64,000 nucleotides of DNA, from the NCBI RefSeq assembly GCF_020102855.1, contig NZ_JADHZD010000005.1, forward strand, positions 248,001 to 312,000, in the 5' to 3' direction. Both the position numbers and the translations under genes were made by a program. Under the pieces are notes generated by a model. It was not told the DNA's origin. It did not search any database and was given only the letters and a program-made list of their open reading frames with translations. Source of the DNA: Nocardioides lacusdianchii. GTDB taxonomy: Bacteria > Actinomycetota > Actinomycetes > Propionibacteriales > Nocardioidaceae. Below, in pieces: positions 25,055 through 33,150 of the stretch (within the stretch, counting starts at the first letter, position 1; the number at the start of each line of letters is the position of its first letter).

Positions 25055-25977
25055 GTGTTCTCCTCGAGTGTTTCCGGCATCCACGCAGTGCGCGGGGCCA
25101 GTTCTGTGAGCTCGCGTTCGAGGTCCTGCTTGACCTCGTCGAGTGTAGCCTGCATTCCGATCGAGCATTCGAGATCGTCGAGCGAAATGGATATCTCTCG
25201 CTTTTGCAGGGCGAGAATTCGCGGATCCGATTGATCGGTCAATGATGAAAGGGATTGGTGGTCGGCGAACAATTCCTGTTGCGCCTCGACGGGCCCGTCG
25301 AAGTCGTGGCCGAGTGAGCGCATGCACTCCGCCCACCGCTCCGACTCCGCCACGAGCGCCGGCGTGGTGAAGCTGGCGAGCGCCTCGCCGGTCTCGCTGA
25401 CGGCGGGCGGCAGCGACTCCTTGAACCATGCCTGCTGTGCGAACACGAGCTCGGTGGCCTCCTGGCGACAGGCCGCGAGCCTCCTCACGTAGGTGAGGTG
25501 GCGCCGGGGCGGCAAGGTGGCGGCGTGGTCCTCGTTCGGGGTGTCGACCAGCGCCTGCGCCGTCGCCTCCGTGAGGAGCGCGGAGGTGCTGATGCCGAAT
25601 CCGTAGGTGGTCCGCCACGCGACGGTGCTGCGCTCGGCCTGGTTCGTGGCGTCGTCGTCGAGGTAGGTCTCGACGACGTAGGGGAGGTCCCGGGCGGCCA
25701 TGCACTCGCCCGTCGCTCGCTGGAGGACCGCGAAGCTCTCCGGGGTGGTGTGGCCGAAGACCAGCTCGTCGACGAGGGGGGTCGGCGTGGCGGTGTCGCG
25801 ACCGGCGCCCTGGGTGGGCTGCGTGGTCGCGTCGCCCGGGCTCGGGGGCGCGGTGGGCGGCTCGCCGGTGCATGCTTGGAGCGTGAGGAGGAGGGAGGCG
25901 CAGGTGAGGGCAGCCACGGGGCCCGGCAGGCGCGAGGAACCGCGCCTGCCGGACCCGGCTGTGAGGATGGAGGTCAC
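25051..25977 (-). CDS. Predicted lipoprotein of unknown function
   Basis: 308 residues. A long signal peptide ends in lipobox LQAC (Cys36), followed by a Pro/Thr-rich linker and a helical domain with four spaced cysteines (TGECMAAR, LAACRQ, WAECMRSLG, LECSIG), which probably form disulfides. No family is recognised. The last 75 codons (25051-25290) have clearly lower GC and more A/T-ending codons than the window norm, suggesting recent arrival or relaxed codon selection. GTG 25977 begins the signal peptide. Confidence 0.7.
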   Translation of the reverse strand: MTSILTAGSGRRGSSRLPGPVAALTCASLLLTLQACTGEPPTAPPSPGDATTQPTQGAGRDTATPTPLVDELVFGHTTPESFAVLQRATGECMAARDLPYVVETYLDDDATNQAERSTVAWRTTYGFGISTSALLTEATAQALVDTPNEDHAATLPPRRHLTYVRRLAACRQEATELVFAQQAWFKESLPPAVSETGEALASFTTPALVAESERWAECMRSLGHDFDGPVEAQQELFADHQSLSSLTDQSDPRILALQKREISISLDDLECSIGMQATLDEVKQDLERELTELAPRTAWMPETLEENT

Positions 25978-25986
25978 AGCGTCAGG

Positions 25987-26619
25987 TCAGCAGCAGCTGT
26001 CCCAGACGCTCCAGCGGTGCCACAGGGTGCCGCTCGAGACGTAGGCCGTGATGCGCGTGTAGAGGTCGCGCGTGATGCCGATGCCGACGCCCTTGATCTG
26101 CGCTCCGCCGTGGAAGTTGCACTCGAAGAGCGACGTCGACTGCGGGACGCCGGTCGCGCCGAGGTTGCGGCTCTTGGTGATCGAGTTCGCGATCGTCCAC
26201 CACCCGTACTTGTTGCACGAGTGGGAGGACACGCTCGCCGAGGTGATGTTCGCGTACCTGCGGCAGTTGCTCAGCCCGGAGGTGTGGACGACCGACTTGT
26301 AGTAGTTGCCGAAGACGGTGATCCCGTAGTTGGCGGGCACGGTCCGGGAGCCGCACGACGTGGCGGCCGCCGTGGTGACCGCGTCATCGAGGTCCTTCGA
26401 CCCGGTCACCGGCGCGGCGCCGTCCGGAGTGGTGGATTCCAGGACGACGTCGATCTCCTCGGTGATCGGACCGATCTCGGGCTCGCTCACGGTGATGTCC
26501 GGGACGCTGGTGATGGTCTCGGGCTCGATCTCCCCACCGGCGGCCGAGCCGGGACCTGCCCCGCCCAGCATGAATGTCGCTGCGGCCAGTCCCGAGACGA
26601 AAACTCTGAAAACGGTCAT
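25987..26619 (-). CDS. Secreted cysteine-rich protein of unknown function
   Basis: 210 residues: Sec signal peptide (about 1-27, ending GSAAG), an acidic linker (PETITSVPDITVSEPEIGPITEE in part) and a C-terminal domain of about 125 residues with six cysteines (TSCG, SNCRR, HSCNK, ECNF, and the closing SCC). An even number of cysteines in an exported domain points to three disulfides. It ends WSVWDSCC, exactly at the stop. GGGGAGGG lies before the ATG. The domain is not one I recognise; an exported effector, adhesin or antimicrobial is possible. Confidence 0.68.
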   Translation of the reverse strand: MTVFRVFVSGLAAATFMLGGAGPGSAAGGEIEPETITSVPDITVSEPEIGPITEEIDVVLESTTPDGAAPVTGSKDLDDAVTTAAATSCGSRTVPANYGITVFGNYYKSVVHTSGLSNCRRYANITSASVSSHSCNKYGWWTIANSITKSRNLGATGVPQSTSLFECNFHGGAQIKGVGIGITRDLYTRITAYVSSGTLWHRWSVWDSCC

Positions 26620-26809
26620 TTCTGCCCTCCCCGTTGGTGCGACCGGGACTTCTTCCCGACTGCTGGCGAAACTGTCCCAGTCGGCCGGGGAGGCTTGACA
26701 GTTGCCGAACGGCCAATGTTTCTCCGCCGTCGCAACAATGCGCCGCCAATGCAGGCGTCGGGAATTGCTGTCGCAGTGCAGCGTGCATTCGTGCAAGCGA
26801 CCGAACGGA
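26620..26809. other. Intergenic region of lower GC
   Basis: 190 bases between two minus-strand genes contain stretches with unusually many A and T for this chromosome (for instance around 26710-26820). It must carry the promoter of the secreted cysteine-rich protein gene, but no clear -10 box was found. No gene is visible. Confidence 0.35.
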
Positions 26810-27871
26810 CTATTCGACCCGTGCCGACACGTGCTCGTCGCCGGACTCCCCGAAGGAGGTGAGGGTGAGGGCGCCACCCCCGCAGACGGGCTCGCCGAGG
26901 AAGGCGTTGCCGGCGGATGCGGACTCGTAGGCGATCTCGAGCGTGCGCTCCGGCGTCCACCGCATCAGCCGAGCGGGCTCGTCCGGACCCTGGGGGTCGC
27001 GGGCGAAGAAGACCGAGTCGCCGCAGGGGACGAGGCTGCCGGTCGTGCCGGGGCCGAGGTCGAAGGAGGCACCTGCGTCGACGGCACTGAAGCGCGCCTC
27101 CTCCTGGCGGCGCGGCCGTGGAACCTCCGACCAGACGACTCCGCCGGCGGTGGCCGCGACGTCCCAGGCCCTGCAGTCGTCGGCGTGGTCGAGCGGCTTC
27201 GGCACGCCGGCCTCGAGCAGGTTGACCGTCCGGCAGGCGATCGGGCGGGCATCGTCGAACGTCATCATCCCCACGCCGTGGCCGCTGGCGGTGAGGCCGG
27301 AGAAGCCGTTCTTCCCGGGCGCGCACCAACCGTCCTCGCCGTTGCCGTCGGCGAGCGCGCTGGTGGCCAGGCAGTACGCGCCGGCGTCGCCGTACGTCGG
27401 GTAGTAGAGGTCGCCGCCCGTGAGCGCCCACGAGCCGCCGCTCGCGGCGGGCGGGCTGACCACGTCGCGCTGCTCGCCGGTGGCGAGGTCGACGGCGACG
27501 ACCTCGCTGGGCGCGGTCTCGGTCCTGTCCTGCCTGACCACGACCGCCCAGTCCTCGGACATCAGCACCTCTGAGATCGTGCGGCCGGGACCTGCGTCGA
27601 TCTCGATCGAGTCTCCATCGCGGACGAGCTCGACCGAGCTGCCGTCGTCCGAGCCGATCGCCTCCCACTCAGGGCCCTGGACGAAGCGGGTGCCGACCTC
27701 GACGCCGGTGTCCTGCCAGTCGAGCAGGGCGGTGGTCGGCTCCACCACGACCAGGCCGTCGTCGAGGCCGGCGTCGATGTCCGCAGTGGGTGCGTCGCGG
27801 GGTTCGTCGGCACCGGAGCAACCGGCGAGCGCGACGAGCAGCGCCAGCGCGATCGTCGTACGGACGGACAC
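26810..27871 (-). CDS. Predicted lipoprotein, possibly beta-propeller
   Basis: 353 residues. Signal peptide with lipobox LAGC (Cys18), then strand-rich repeats (EVVAVDLATGEQRDVV, GGSWALTGGDLYYPTY, GSLVPCGDSVFFARD) that look like propeller blades. Cysteine pairs (YCLA/WCAP, ACRT/DCRA, VPCG/VCGG) suggest disulfides in the exported domain. GTG 27871 follows the stop of the protease-like gene with one base between, so it is the second gene of an operon. Function unknown. Confidence 0.72.
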   Translation of the reverse strand: MSVRTTIALALLVALAGCSGADEPRDAPTADIDAGLDDGLVVVEPTTALLDWQDTGVEVGTRFVQGPEWEAIGSDDGSSVELVRDGDSIEIDAGPGRTISEVLMSEDWAVVVRQDRTETAPSEVVAVDLATGEQRDVVSPPAASGGSWALTGGDLYYPTYGDAGAYCLATSALADGNGEDGWCAPGKNGFSGLTASGHGVGMMTFDDARPIACRTVNLLEAGVPKPLDHADDCRAWDVAATAGGVVWSEVPRPRRQEEARFSAVDAGASFDLGPGTTGSLVPCGDSVFFARDPQGPDEPARLMRWTPERTLEIAYESASAGNAFLGEPVCGGGALTLTSFGESGDEHVSARVE

Positions 27872-27872
27872 G

Positions 27873-29138
27873 TCAGACGCCGACGTTGTGCTGGAAGTGG
27901 TCGAGGTTGGCGCGGTAGGACTTGTAGGCGTTACGCCACTGCACGCGGCCGATGGCCGGCTCGCTGGGGTCGAAGCGCGACTGGTCCCACGGCTCGAAGT
28001 AGCCGATCTTGCGGTTGCCGTCCGGGTCCTGGTCGAAGCCCCGGCCGACCTGGAAGTGGCCGGACGCGTCGTCGTCGAGGTAGGGGTAGTACTGCTTGAG
28101 CAGCACCGGGTGCAGGACGACGGGCGCCTGGTAGTCGTGGACGTGGCGCATCATCAGGCGGTACCACTGCTTGAACGTGAAGTCGCTGATGTCGAGGGTG
28201 ACGTAGGGGCCGGCGTGCGCCTCGTCGTCGTACGACGTCTTGTTGTTGACCACCCGCACCATGTCGGTGATCGCCGTGCCGGCGGTGGTGGTGCCGAGGC
28301 GGCGGGCCCAGTAGGTCTGGTTCTTGCGCAACTGGTCGTTGCCCCAGCCGATGGCCTGCATCGCGGCCGGGCCGCACCAGTAGGTCGTGTTCTGCGACTG
28401 CACCTGCGACTCGTCCATGATCGCGTACTTCTCGGGGTACTTCCCGCCGAAGCCGCCGCGGGCGCTGGCGGTGGCGGCGAGCTCGGGATACTTCGCCGCG
28501 AAGTCGGCGGGAAGCTCGACGCCCTGGATCTCGTGGCGCAGCAGCCACACCTTGCCGACCGAGCGGGCCGCCATGGTCAGCTCCGCGCGCTCGGCCTCGG
28601 TGCGCGCGGTCGACGTACGGGCACTGGCGCGGGCGAGCAGGCCGTCGGCGTCCAGGCCGCCGGTGCGCTCGGCGCGACGAGCCCGCGGCTGGGTCTCGAG
28701 GCGTGCGGCGAGGGCCTCGCGGCTCTGGTTGGTCCAGCCGAAGCCGAGGCAGTAGCGCTGTCCCTCGAAGGTGGCGCAGCGCACGGACGCACGCGCCAAC
28801 GCCGTACGCCCCTGCGCGCGGTCGAGCGCGGTGCCCTCGGCCAGCACACGGTCGATCTCACGGCGCATCTGCGGCGTCAGCTCGCCGCGCCCGACGGCAC
28901 CGGGGGTCTCCGTGGTCTCGGCGCTCGGGGCGATCCCGCCGCGGTCGGCGTCGTCGTCGGGCAGGAGCGGGACCGCGCCGAGCGTGAGCGCGAGCGCGGC
29001 CGTCGCGATCGCGACCGGGTGGCGCCAGAGCGGACGGCGTACGTCGTCGCCGGCGATGCGGTGGGCGACGACGCGGGCCAGGAGACGGGGGAGGGGGCGG
29101 GGGAGGGGGCGGGGGAGATCGGGCAGGAGATCAGGCAT
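27873..29138 (-). CDS. C39-like papain-fold peptidase, membrane-anchored
   Basis: 421 residues. One membrane helix (about 41-59) follows an odd Pro/Leu/Arg-rich N-terminus. The C-terminal half (about 225-421) has the C39-like pattern: catalytic Cys in YWCGPAAMQAIGWG, His in SGHFQVGRGFD and a following Asp (DPDG). It should cleave an extracytoplasmic peptide or act as a bacteriocin-type processing enzyme, although no exporter adjoins it. The first 22 codons (29073-29138) are made of near-tandem GGGGGAGGGGGC units, so the true start could be lower. It leads an operon with the lipoprotein gene. Confidence 0.75.
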   Translation of the reverse strand: MPDLLPDLPRPLPRPLPRLLARVVAHRIAGDDVRRPLWRHPVAIATAALALTLGAVPLLPDDDADRGGIAPSAETTETPGAVGRGELTPQMRREIDRVLAEGTALDRAQGRTALARASVRCATFEGQRYCLGFGWTNQSREALAARLETQPRARRAERTGGLDADGLLARASARTSTARTEAERAELTMAARSVGKVWLLRHEIQGVELPADFAAKYPELAATASARGGFGGKYPEKYAIMDESQVQSQNTTYWCGPAAMQAIGWGNDQLRKNQTYWARRLGTTTAGTAITDMVRVVNNKTSYDDEAHAGPYVTLDISDFTFKQWYRLMMRHVHDYQAPVVLHPVLLKQYYPYLDDDASGHFQVGRGFDQDPDGNRKIGYFEPWDQSRFDPSEPAIGRVQWRNAYKSYRANLDHFQHNVGV

Positions 29139-29228
29139 GGGGAGAGACCTTCGATCCGAGAACGCGGACGACTCACTGTCCTCTCTGGCCCCAGAAGGCG
29201 CAAGTTCCCCATCTGTCCCATGTCGCGA

Positions 29229-29310
29229 TCCCCGGGTACCCGGGGAAACTGGAGGTTCCAGTGCGAAGTTTCGGGGGTGAGGCTCGAGGTTCCCCGGGTA
29301 CCCGGGGAAC
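29229..29310. repeat. Two long CCCCGGGTACCCGGGG palindromes, 43 bases apart
   Basis: A perfect 18-base palindrome at 29229-29246 and a perfect 22-base palindrome at 29289-29310 share the core CCCCGGGTACCCGGGG. They lie about 90 and 150 bases upstream of the C39-like gene start. Centres are 62 bases apart. They may be paired operator sites for a dimeric regulator or folded DNA/RNA elements. Confidence 0.8.
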
Positions 29311-29311
29311 G

Positions 29312-29391
29312 CGACGAGCGCGGGCGGCGACGCACGAGCGCGGGCGGCGACGCACGAGCGCGGGCGGCGACGCCCGACGCGGGTGGCGACG
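29312..29391. repeat. Tandem 20-base repeats
   Basis: A unit reading GCACGAGCGCGGGCGGCGAC recurs with period 20 about three times between 29312 and 29372, followed by a diverged fourth copy (GACGCGGGTGGCGACGCC). The units are contiguous without spacers. The array ends shortly before the 3' end of tRNA-Gly. No coding role is apparent. Confidence 0.7.
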
Positions 29392-29404
29392 CCCTCTGAA
29401 GAAC

Positions 29405-29480
29405 TGGAGCGGATGACGAGATTCGAACTCGCGACATCGACCTTGGGAAGGTCGCGCTCTACCAGCTGAGCTACATCCGC
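29405..29480 (-). tRNA. tRNA-Gly, anticodon CCC
   Basis: On the minus strand the acceptor GCGGATG (29480-29474) pairs with CATCCGC (29415-29409), followed by U and an encoded CCA (29407-29405). The D arm (AGCTCAGCTGGTAGAGC), anticodon stem CGACC/GGTCG with loop TTCCCAA, and T arm with GTTCGAATC are all present. Anticodon CCC reads GGG codons. Length 76 with CCA. Confidence 0.97.
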
Positions 29481-29522
29481 ATGCCGTCCGAGGACAGCGG
29501 GCCAGATGCTACCCGAGCCGGG

Positions 29523-30284
29523 CTACGTCAGCCGCGACAGGTGGGGATGCTTCGCGGAGACGGTGTCGCCCGAGGAGCGCCCGGTGACCCGGCGGTGCAC
29601 CCACGGCACGAGGAACTCGCGGGTCCACTGCGCGTTGGCGCGCCACTGCTCGCGCCGCCCGAGGACGGGGAGGGGCCCGACGGCGACGGGCTCGAGCCCG
29701 TGCTCGACGCCGATCGCCTCGAGGACGGCGTGGGCCATGTGGGTGTGCCCGTGGTGGTTGAGGTGCATCCGGTCGGTGTCCATCACGCCGGCGATCTCGA
29801 TGTCGCGCATGCGCCACATGTCGACGACGGTGGCACCGTGCCGGTCGGCGATCTCGCGCACCCACTCGTTGAAGATCGCCATCCGCCCGCGCACGGGTCC
29901 GTAGATCCCGCGCCCGCCCGGGTCGAAGATCGTGAACATGACGACCCGCGCCCCGGTCGCGGACAGGCGCGCGATGGCGTCGTCGTACGTCCGGGCGAGG
30001 GCGTCGATGTCGACGCGGGGGCGCAGGACGTCGTTGCCGCCGCCGTGGATGGTCACGAGGTCCGGCTCGAGGGCGATCGCGGCGTCGAGCTGCTCGGCGA
30101 CGATCGGGCCGAGCTTGCGTCCGCGCACGGCGAGGTTGGCGTAGCCGAAGTCGTCGGTCTGCTGCGCGAGGACCTCGGCGACCCGGTCGGCCCAGCCGCG
30201 CAGGCCGTTGGGGCGCGTCGGGTCGGGGTCGCCGACGCCCTCGGTGAAGGAGTCGCCCAGGGCGACGTAGCGGTGGAAGCTCAC
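29523..30284 (-). CDS. SGNH/GDSL-type hydrolase
   Basis: 253 residues. Block [11 protein letters not shown] (nucleophile Ser about 12), the Gly of block II (NLAVRG), block III GGGND and the catalytic pair DxxH in [11 protein letters not shown] mark an SGNH esterase/lipase. It has no signal peptide, so it acts in the cytoplasm. Such enzymes hydrolyse esters of lipids or sugars; the substrate is unknown. It is divergent from dcd, with 56 bases between starts. Confidence 0.88.
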   Translation of the reverse strand: MSFHRYVALGDSFTEGVGDPDPTRPNGLRGWADRVAEVLAQQTDDFGYANLAVRGRKLGPIVAEQLDAAIALEPDLVTIHGGGNDVLRPRVDIDALARTYDDAIARLSATGARVVMFTIFDPGGRGIYGPVRGRMAIFNEWVREIADRHGATVVDMWRMRDIEIAGVMDTDRMHLNHHGHTHMAHAVLEAIGVEHGLEPVAVGPLPVLGRREQWRANAQWTREFLVPWVHRRVTGRSSGDTVSAKHPHLSRLT

Positions 30285-30327
30285 CCCACCATTGTGATCA
30301 GCCCTCCCCGCGGACCCGAACGAGGGC

Positions 30328-30333
30328 TAGGGT
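30328..30333 (+). promoter_or_regulatory. -10 box of the dcd gene (leaderless arrangement)
   Basis: TAGGGT fits TAnnnT and ends 7 bases before GTG 30341. There is no ribosome binding site, so transcription and translation probably begin at the same base. Confidence 0.45.
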
Positions 30334-30340
30334 CGGCCGC

Positions 30341-30916
30341 GTGCTGCTCTCCGACCGCGACATCACCGCAGAGATCGACGCCGGCCGGATCGCGCTGGAC
30401 CCGTGGGACCCCGCGATGCTGCAGCCCTCCAGCGTCGACGTACGCCTCGACCGGTTCTTCCGCGTCTTCGAGAACCACCGCTACCCCCACATCGACCCCG
30501 CCGCCGACCAGTCCGAGCTGACCCGCGAGGTCGAGCCGGAAGGCGCCGAGCCGTTCATCCTGCACCCGGGCGAGTTCGTCCTCGGGTCGACGTACGAGGT
30601 GGTGTCGCTGCCCGCCGACATCGCTGCGCGGGTCGAGGGGAAGTCCTCCCTGGGTCGGCTCGGGCTGCTCACCCACGCGACCGCGGGGTTCGTGGACCCG
30701 GGGTTCTCCGGGCACGTGACCCTCGAGCTCGCGAACGTGGCGACCCTGCCGATCAAGCTCTACCCCGGCATGAAGATCGGCCAGTTCTGCTTCTTCCGGC
30801 TCTCCTCGCCGAGCGAGCACCCCTACGGCTCGGAGAAGTACGGCTCGCGCTACCAGGGCCAGCGGGGTCCGACCCCGAGCCGCTCCTTCCAGAACTTCCA
30901 CCGCACGTCCGTCTGA
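30341..30916 (+). CDS. dcd: dCTP deaminase (bifunctional dCTP deaminase/dUTPase type)
   Basis: 191 residues, the family length. It contains [10 protein letters not shown] near the start, [26 protein letters not shown] in part (the catalytic Glu/Ser/Arg core) and the C-terminal [15 protein letters not shown] that closes over the triphosphate. In mycobacteria the same type carries out both dCTP deamination and dUTP hydrolysis to give dUMP for thymidylate synthesis. GTG start; leaderless-style promoter upstream and a hairpin after the stop. Confidence 0.95.
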   Translation: MLLSDRDITAEIDAGRIALDPWDPAMLQPSSVDVRLDRFFRVFENHRYPHIDPAADQSELTREVEPEGAEPFILHPGEFVLGSTYEVVSLPADIAARVEGKSSLGRLGLLTHATAGFVDPGFSGHVTLELANVATLPIKLYPGMKIGQFCFFRLSSPSEHPYGSEKYGSRYQGQRGPTPSRSFQNFHRTSV

Positions 30917-30957
30917 GGCGTACGCCCTCTCCCGCCCAGCCCGGGGAGCCACGTCCC

Positions 30958-30980
30958 GGTGGACTGCTCCGGTGTCCACC
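30958..30980. terminator. Hairpin after dcd
   Basis: GGTGGAC (30958-30964) pairs with GTCCACC (30974-30980) across a 9-base loop, 41 bases after the dcd stop and before the iron uptake promoter. Confidence 0.5.
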
Positions 30981-31022
30981 TGTCGGATTACGGCACACCC
31001 GCGTTGCCTAATTGCGAAGAGG

Positions 31023-31041
31023 TGTGGTTAGGCTGGCCTTA
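31023..31041 (+). promoter_or_regulatory. Iron box (IdeR/DmdR-type operator)
   Basis: TGTGGTTAGGCTGGCCTTA agrees at 14 of 19 positions with the recalled IdeR/DtxR consensus (TTAGGTTAGGCTAACCTAA). It overlaps a possible -10 (TAGGCT, 31029-31034) and precedes a siderophore-binding protein gene by 36 bases. Repression by iron-loaded IdeR/DmdR is the expected control of the operon at 31078-36012. Confidence 0.7.
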
Positions 31042-31077
31042 CTTAGGTCACCCTCACACTCTGCACGGAGCAATCTG

Positions 31078-32115
31078 ATGAAGCGAACCCTCGCCGCGCC
31101 GCTGGCCGCCGCGACCCTCCTGGTCGCCGCCCTCACCGGCTGCAGCACCGGATCCACCGACGCCGCCGCCGATGCGGCCGACCCGACCACGACGACGAGC
31201 GTCGACCCGGACGCGTTCCCGGTGACCATCGAGCACGCGCTCGGCGAGACGACGATCGAGGCCGAGCCCACCCGCGTGGCCACCCTCGGCTGGACCGACC
31301 AGGACAGCGCGGTCGCCCTCGGCGTCGTGCCGGTCGGTGCCACCAAGATCACCTGGGGCGGCAACGAGGCCGGCTCGACCGCGTGGTTCGACGCCGCGAT
31401 CGAGGAGGCCGGCGCCGAGGCGCCGGTGAGGTACGACGACGCCGACGGCGCCCCGATCGACGAGATCGCCGAGCTCGCGCCCGACCTGATCCTGGCGACC
31501 AACTCCGGCATCACCGAGGCGGAGTACGCCAAGCTCTCCAAGATCGCGCCGGTCGTGGCATACCCCGAGGCACCGTGGACGACCAACTGGCAGACCTCGC
31601 TCGAGATGATCGGCCAGGCGCTGGGCCGCACCGCGCTCGCCGAGGAGGTGACCGCCGAGACCGAGGCCACCATCGAGGAGGCGAGCGCCGCCAACCCCGA
31701 GCTCGACGGTGCCGAGCTGATCTACGGCTATCTGACCCCCGCCGACCTCTCCACGGTCGGCATCTACGCCCCGGCCGACCCGCGGGTGTCCTTCATGCGT
31801 GACCTCGGGATGGTCGACGCCCCCGCGGTCGCCGACGCGATCAAGCCGGGCGAGTTCTACGGCACGGTCTCCGCCGAGCAGGCCAGCGAGCTGGGCTCGG
31901 ACGTCTTCATCACCTGGGTCGAGTCGTCCGACGACGTGGCGCAGATCGAGCAGGACCGCCTCGTCGGCGCGATCCCCGCGGTCGCCGAGGGCCACTTCTA
32001 CGCCGAGGCCGACAAGGCGACGGCGATGGCGTCGACCAACCCCACGCCGCTGTCGATCCCGGTCATCATCAGCGACTTCGTGCCCAACGTCGTCGAGGCC
32101 ATCGAGGGCGCCTGA
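31078..32115 (+). CDS. Iron-siderophore ABC transporter substrate-binding lipoprotein
   Basis: 345 residues: signal peptide with lipobox LTGC (Cys22), a Thr-rich linker and a class III periplasmic-binding fold (FecB/FhuD family) with VTIEHALGETTIEAEPTRVATLGWTDQD in part and the closing PTPLSIPVIISDFVP. It captures ferric siderophore at the cell surface and hands it to the FecCD permeases encoded next. The stop is followed directly by the permease GTG. First gene of a five-gene iron operon. Confidence 0.93.
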   Translation: MKRTLAAPLAAATLLVAALTGCSTGSTDAAADAADPTTTTSVDPDAFPVTIEHALGETTIEAEPTRVATLGWTDQDSAVALGVVPVGATKITWGGNEAGSTAWFDAAIEEAGAEAPVRYDDADGAPIDEIAELAPDLILATNSGITEAEYAKLSKIAPVVAYPEAPWTTNWQTSLEMIGQALGRTALAEEVTAETEATIEEASAANPELDGAELIYGYLTPADLSTVGIYAPADPRVSFMRDLGMVDAPAVADAIKPGEFYGTVSAEQASELGSDVFITWVESSDDVAQIEQDRLVGAIPAVAEGHFYAEADKATAMASTNPTPLSIPVIISDFVPNVVEAIEGA

Positions 32116-33150
32116 GTGAGCACCCTCCCCCTGGCGCGGGAAGCCGCCTCCGGTCCCCTGGGGGGAGGCCGGGGGCGGCGACCCGCACTGCCCGCCAGCG
32201 TCGCGATCGCGGTCGCGGCGCTGGTGGGTGCTGCGGCACTGTCGCTCCTCTTGGGGGCGCGGGCGGTGCCGCTGGACGCGGTCTGGGACAGCAGCCACCC
32301 GCTCCACCCGGTCGTGCAGGCGCGCCTGGACCGCACCCTCCTGGGCCTCGCCGTCGGCGCCGCGCTCGGGCTCGCGGGTGCGCTCATGCAGGGCCTGACC
32401 CGCAACCCGCTGGCCGACCCGGGCATCCTCGGCGTCAACGCCGGCGCCACCTTCGCGATGGTCGTGGCCCTCACGCTCCTCGGCACGACCGGCCTGGCCG
32501 AGCTGCTGCCGGTCGCCTTCGTCGGCGCCGCCGTCGCCGCCTTCCTCGTGCACGCGATCGCCTCGATCGGGCGTGAGGGCGCGACCCCGATGAAGCTCGC
32601 GATCACCGGCGCGGCCCTCACCGCGGGCCTGAGCAGCTGGACCACCGGCCTGCTCCTCGCGGACCGCAAGACGATGGAGTCCTTCCGCTTCTGGCAGGTC
32701 GGCACCATCGGCGGCCGCGGCCTCGACGTGCTGCTGACTGGTCTGCCGTTCCTCCTGGTCGGCGCGGTGCTCGCGCTCGCCGGAGCCCGCCTGCTCAACA
32801 CCCTCGCGCTCGGCGAGGACCTCGCCCGCGGGCTCGGCCGCCGCACCACCCGCGACCGCATCGTCGTCGGCCTCGCCGTCGTCCTGCTCGCCGGCACCGC
32901 CACCGCGCTCGCCGGCCCCATCGCCTTCGTCGGCCTCGTCGTCCCCCACGTCGTGCGCAGCCTCGTCGGCCCCGACCACGTGCGCGTGCTGCCCTTCTCG
33001 ATGCTGGCCGGCGGGGTCCTCGTGGTGGTCGCCGACACCGTCGGCCGCGTGGTGCTGCCGCCGTCGGAGGTGCAGGTCGGGATCATGGCCGCCGCCGTCG
33101 GCGTACCCGTCTTCATCGCGCTCGTCCGCCGCACCGGGAGGGCCCTGTGA
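32116..33150 (+). CDS. FecCD-family iron-siderophore permease (first subunit)
   Basis: 344 residues, about nine or ten membrane helices, with family segments GALMQGLTRNPLADPGILGVNAGA and GPIAFVGLVVPHVVR. GTG 32116 follows the binding-protein stop without a gap. It forms the membrane channel with the next gene product; the conserved GLGR cytoplasmic loop contacts the ATPase. Confidence 0.94.
   Translation: MSTLPLAREAASGPLGGGRGRRPALPASVAIAVAALVGAAALSLLLGARAVPLDAVWDSSHPLHPVVQARLDRTLLGLAVGAALGLAGALMQGLTRNPLADPGILGVNAGATFAMVVALTLLGTTGLAELLPVAFVGAAVAAFLVHAIASIGREGATPMKLAITGAALTAGLSSWTTGLLLADRKTMESFRFWQVGTIGGRGLDVLLTGLPFLLVGAVLALAGARLLNTLALGEDLARGLGRRTTRDRIVVGLAVVLLAGTATALAGPIAFVGLVVPHVVRSLVGPDHVRVLPFSMLAGGVLVVVADTVGRVVLPPSEVQVGIMAAAVGVPVFIALVRRTGRAL

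Noticed and set aside
24773..29138. A prophage or integrative element
   Set aside because: The region has a GC dip and unknown secreted proteins but no integrase, phage structural gene or flanking repeat at the tRNA-Gly 3' end.
29312..29391. Tandem 20-base units as a possible CRISPR array
   Set aside because: The units are contiguous with no unique spacers, and no cas gene is present.
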